64,000 nt of DNA from positions 3,710,392-3,774,391 of the forward strand of contig NZ_KI911783.1 in assembly GCF_000515415.1 (NCBI RefSeq). Reading direction: 5' to 3'. The first letter of the stretch is position 1. The number at the start of each line of letters is the position of its first letter. Of this stretch, positions 60,877 through 64,000 are shown one piece after another. A program made the translations under genes and the position numbers. The notes beneath the pieces were generated by a model that was not told the origin of the DNA, made no database searches, and was given only the letters and a program-made list of their open reading frames with translations. The stretch is from Bradyrhizobium sp. WSM1417 (GTDB taxonomy: Bacteria > Pseudomonadota > Alphaproteobacteria > Rhizobiales > Xanthobacteraceae).

Positions 60877-63860
60877 ACCATTCCGCGCCGGGAAACGCGG
60901 ACAAGCATGGTGAGAGACTTGCCGCACGCTTCGCGGAGGCTCCCCATATTGCCGCTTCCGTCACCGACCAAGGACGTTTTGAAAGCTGGCTGGCCGAGCT
61001 CGAGCCCGCGCAATTCACTCGTCTTGAAGCGCTGCTGGCTCACCGCTTCGCGCGGGACATCCTGGCCGGCATTGCGGAATTCTCGCCTTATCTGTTTGAG
61101 CTGGTGCGCGCTGATCCGCAGCGTCTGATCCGGCTGCTGGAATGCGATCCGGATGCGCATCTCGCCACGCTGGTCGCGGAGGCGAGCGGCGCCGTGCTCG
61201 CGGCATCCGACGAAGCCGAGGTGATGCGGCTGCTGCGCCGCATGAAGGCGGAGGCCGCGCTCCTGATCGCACTGTGCGACATCGGCGGGGTCTGGCCGGT
61301 GATGCGGGTGACCGCAGCGCTCACCGATGTCGCAGTGTCCTCGGTGCGGGCGGCGCTTCAATACCTGCTGCGGCAGGAAGCCGCGCGCGGCAGGCTCTCG
61401 CCGCCCAATCCCGAGGCGCCGGAGGAGGGCTGCGGGCTGATCGTGCTTGCGATGGGCAAGATGGGCGCAGGCGAGCTGAACTATTCCAGCGACATCGATC
61501 TCATCGTGTTTTTCGATCCCGACAATACGACGCTGGCCGCGGACATCGAACCCCAGCCATTCTTCGTGAGGGTGACGCAGGGGATGGCACGCATTCTCCA
61601 GCAGCGCACCTATGACGGTTACGTCTTCCGCGTCGATCTGCGCCTGCGTCCCGATCCATCCTCGACGCAGGTGGCGATTTCGCGCGAGGCCGCGCTGAAT
61701 TATTACGAGCGGGAAGGGCGCACCTGGGAGCGCGCCGCGATGATCAAGGCGCGCGCCTGCGCCGGCGATCCCAGGGCGGGCGAGGCGCTGCTCGCGGAGA
61801 TCGCGCCCTTCGTCTGGCGCAAGCATCTCGACTTCGCCGCGCTTGCCGACGTTCACGACATGAAGCGGCAGATGCAGACCTATCGCGGCCAGAGCGAGGT
61901 CGCGGTCGAAGGCCATAACGTGAAGGTCGGGCGCGGCGGAATCCGCGAGATCGAGTTCTTCGCCCAGACCCAGCAATTGATCGCCGGCGGCCGGCATCCC
62001 GAACTGCGCGTGCGGCCGACACTCGCCGCGCTCGGCGTGCTTGCTTCCAGCAACTGGATCACGATTGCGGCGCGTGACGAGCTGACCACGGCGTACCAAT
62101 TCCTGCGCCGGGTCGAGCATCGCCTCCAGATGATCGCCGACGAGCAGACCCATACGCTGCCCGAGGACAAGGAGGCGGTCGAGCGTTTCGCCTGGTTCTT
62201 CGGCTATCCGGATCGCGAGGCCTTTGCCCGAGACCTCTTGCGCCAGCTCGAGATCGTTCAGGGCCACTACGAAAAACTGTTCGAGGGCGACGATCCGACC
62301 GGGACGGCCAAGCTGCCCGCGCTCGACTACAGCGCGGGTCCCGACGATCCGCGGCTGCTTCAGTATCTGGCCACGCTCGGCTTCAAGAAGCCTGCCGCCG
62401 TCGCGCAGACCGTGCGTGACTGGATCACCGGCGAGTACCGCGTGTTCCGCGTCGAGGCGACGCGAAACGCATTCGTCGAATTCGTGCCGGCCCTGATCGA
62501 CGGTCTCGCTCATGCCGAGGAGCCGGATCGGGCCGTCGTGGCGTTCGACCATTTCCTTGGAGCGCTTCAGCGCGGCGGCCGGCTGATCACGCTGCTCGGC
62601 CAGAACCGCGATCTCGTTGCGCTCGTGGCCCTGGTGCTGGGCGCGGCGCCCCGGCTCGGCGAGATGCTGGCGCGGCAGCCGCAGCTCATGGACGGCCTGA
62701 TCGATCCGCGCTTCTTCGGCGCCATGCCCGACCGGCAGGAATTGTCAGGGCGGCTCGCGAGCACGGTGCAGGATGCCGGCTCTTACGAAGAGTTCCTCGA
62801 CCGCCTGCGCCTGTTCGGGCAGGAGAGCCTGTTCCTGATCGGCACGCGCATTCTCTCCGGCACGGTCTCGGCACAGCAGGCGAGCACGGCCTTTGCCGAC
62901 GTCGCCGAGGGCATCGTGCATACCGTGCATGGTCTCGTCGCCGACCGCTTCGCCGCCCAGCATGGCCGGATCAAGGGGCAGGAGAGCGCAATCATCGCGA
63001 TGGGCCGGCTCGGCAGCCGGGAGATGACCGCGTCGTCCGATCTCGACCTGATCCTGCTTTACGATTTCGACAGCGACAATCCGGACTCCGACGGTGCGAA
63101 GTCACTGCAAGGTGCGCACTACTTCGCCCGCTTCACCCAGCGCCTGATCAGCGCGTTCACGACGCGCACCAATTACGGGGTTCTTTACGAAATCGACATG
63201 CGGCTGCGCCCCTCGGGGCGGGCCGGCCCTGTGGCCTCGAGCCTCGTCTCGTTCGCGGACTACCAGGCCAACGAGGCCTGGACCTGGGAGCACATGGCGC
63301 TGACGCGGGCGCGCGTCGTGTCGGCTTCGCCCGAATTCCGGGAGCGGATCGAGCGCGTGATCCGCGATGTCCTGACCCGTCGCCGCGATCGCGCAATCAC
63401 CGCCAACGACGTTGCCGACATGCGGCGTGCGATTGCCCAGGAGAAGGGCGAGGCCGATTGCTGGGATCTCAAATATGCCGCCGGCGGCATGGTCGACATC
63501 GACTTCATCGCGCAATATCTCCAGCTCGTGCATGCGCACGAGAAACCGGAAATTCTCGACGTCGGCACCACGCAGGTGCTGGACAATGCATGCAGGCTCG
63601 GCGTGCTCGCGCAATCGGAGACCGAGATATTGCGTGCCGCGGCGCGGCTCTATCACGACCTGACGCAGATCCTGCGGCTCTGCGTCAGCGACCGGTTCAA
63701 GCCGGAAACCGCCGGCACCGACCTCTTGCGCGTGATGGCACGCGCCGGCGACGCGCCGCATTTCTCCTCGCTGGAGGCGCGCGTGAAGGAGACGCAGAGC
63801 GAGGTGCGTCGTGTCTTCAGGGCGCTGCTGGAAGGGACGTCGTCGGCTTCAGCGAGGTGA
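60873..63860 (+). CDS. glnE: Glutamine synthetase adenylyltransferase/adenylyl-removase GlnE
   Basis: The product is 995 aa with the full bifunctional layout. The N-terminal adenylyl-removing nucleotidyltransferase domain has GAGELNYSSDIDLIVFFD (about 195-215). The regulatory helical linker follows, then the C-terminal adenylyl-transferase domain with GSREMTASSDLDLILLYDF (about 715-735) and a GlnD-like helical end (MVDIDFIAQYLQLVHAHE). It adds or removes AMP on glutamine synthetase according to PII state. It starts in the kinase stop (ATGA), and its last 44 bp overlap the convergent fdsD gene. Confidence 0.97.
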   Translation: MNHSAPGNADKHGERLAARFAEAPHIAASVTDQGRFESWLAELEPAQFTRLEALLAHRFARDILAGIAEFSPYLFELVRADPQRLIRLLECDPDAHLATLVAEASGAVLAASDEAEVMRLLRRMKAEAALLIALCDIGGVWPVMRVTAALTDVAVSSVRAALQYLLRQEAARGRLSPPNPEAPEEGCGLIVLAMGKMGAGELNYSSDIDLIVFFDPDNTTLAADIEPQPFFVRVTQGMARILQQRTYDGYVFRVDLRLRPDPSSTQVAISREAALNYYEREGRTWERAAMIKARACAGDPRAGEALLAEIAPFVWRKHLDFAALADVHDMKRQMQTYRGQSEVAVEGHNVKVGRGGIREIEFFAQTQQLIAGGRHPELRVRPTLAALGVLASSNWITIAARDELTTAYQFLRRVEHRLQMIADEQTHTLPEDKEAVERFAWFFGYPDREAFARDLLRQLEIVQGHYEKLFEGDDPTGTAKLPALDYSAGPDDPRLLQYLATLGFKKPAAVAQTVRDWITGEYRVFRVEATRNAFVEFVPALIDGLAHAEEPDRAVVAFDHFLGALQRGGRLITLLGQNRDLVALVALVLGAAPRLGEMLARQPQLMDGLIDPRFFGAMPDRQELSGRLASTVQDAGSYEEFLDRLRLFGQESLFLIGTRILSGTVSAQQASTAFADVAEGIVHTVHGLVADRFAAQHGRIKGQESAIIAMGRLGSREMTASSDLDLILLYDFDSDNPDSDGAKSLQGAHYFARFTQRLISAFTTRTNYGVLYEIDMRLRPSGRAGPVASSLVSFADYQANEAWTWEHMALTRARVVSASPEFRERIERVIRDVLTRRRDRAITANDVADMRRAIAQEKGEADCWDLKYAAGGMVDIDFIAQYLQLVHAHEKPEILDVGTTQVLDNACRLGVLAQSETEILRAAARLYHDLTQILRLCVSDRFKPETAGTDLLRVMARAGDAPHFSSLEARVKETQSEVRRVFRALLEGTSSASAR

Positions 63861-64000
63861 GCGCCTCCCGCACGTTCGGCTCCAGGCCCGCGCCGCCGGC
63901 ATCGAGATGGGCGAAGATCGCGCGCTTCATCCGCGGATCCCAGAACTTCTTGATGTGGTCGGCGATGCCCGGCACGGCCTTGTCGTGGCCCTGGCTCCGG
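63817..64000 (-). CDS. fdsD: Formate dehydrogenase delta subunit FdsD, 5' end outside window
   Basis: The minus-strand frame enters from the right edge and ends at TGA 63817-63819. The visible 60 residues include RSQGHDKAVPGIADHIKKFW, then DPRMKRAIFAHLDAGGAGLEPNVREAL, the conserved core of the NAD-dependent formate dehydrogenase delta subunit. FdsD is a small accessory of the Mo-containing FdsGBA complex, normally the last gene of the fds operon. It converges on glnE and overlaps its 3' end by 44 bp. Confidence 0.88.
   Translation of the reverse strand, partial: RSQGHDKAVPGIADHIKKFWDPRMKRAIFAHLDAGGAGLEPNVREALTSLKPTTSLPAAP

Overview
The window is GC-rich, tightly packed alphaproteobacterial chromosome, most likely from Bradyrhizobium or a close relative. 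That placement is inferred from gene content and order: a cytochrome c maturation cluster (cycH/ccmI, ccmE, ccmF, ccmH), then degP, an OmpR-type two-component pair, glnE and the end of a formate dehydrogenase delta gene, together with Ku, Rnk-like proteins, DUF1127 and other small proteins typical of the group. No rRNA, tRNA, CRISPR array, insertion sequence or phage gene was found.

Layout. 1-4980: secreted or redox-related genes (a DUF1259 protein cut by the window edge, a LamG/DUF1080-like secreted protein with a tandem-repeat start, a GlcG/HbpS-like haem-binding protein, a DUF1127 peptide) ending in a GMC flavoprotein dehydrogenase fused to a DUF1080 (3-ketoglycoside hydrolase type) domain. 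5158-10807: a copper/silver efflux operon with two small periplasmic proteins, CusB and CusA. 10854-12296: a TonB/TolA-like fragment and two Rnk-like transcription factors. 12776-18775: a complete six-gene Mrp-type cation/proton antiporter operon with A and B fused. 19184-20733: a universal stress protein flanked by two small genes. 21164-27197: a DUF1254/DUF1214 pair, a class A penicillin-binding protein, a YcgN-type cysteine-cluster protein and a 14-TM drug exporter. 27204-31453: a triple-GAF histidine kinase and a ThDP-dependent enzyme. 31742-38880: a P-type ATPase and a translationally coupled operon of an AMP-phosphorylase-like enzyme, a PRPP-synthetase homologue and a beta-CASP nuclease. 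39141-44013: envelope glycan genes (two large polytopic proteins, a GT2 transferase, a methyltransferase). 44198-46570: an orphan Flp pilin, small proteins and Ku. 46802-50902: a PhoPQ/FeuPQ-like two-component system and unknown genes. 51034-64000: cytochrome c maturation, a chemoreceptor, DegP, a second two-component system, GlnE and FdsD.

The main unifying signal is regulatory. Palindromes of the FNR/FixK type (TTGA-N6-TCAA) lie at 5198-5211 (copper efflux), 31605-31618 (P-type ATPase/ThDP enzyme) and 50949-50962 (cytochrome c maturation), with a one-mismatch copy at 38938-38951 (AMP phosphorylase operon). In three of the four the spacing to the start codon fits a class II activator site with a short leader. 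This suggests that copper export, cation transport, nucleotide salvage and cytochrome maturation are switched together at low oxygen.

The two most interesting candidate systems are the GMC-DUF1080 fusion, which could oxidise and then cleave a glycoside in one polypeptide, and the AMP phosphorylase / PRPP synthetase / beta-CASP nuclease operon, which could turn RNA or NMPs into ribose 1,5-bisphosphate-type intermediates under microaerobic conditions.
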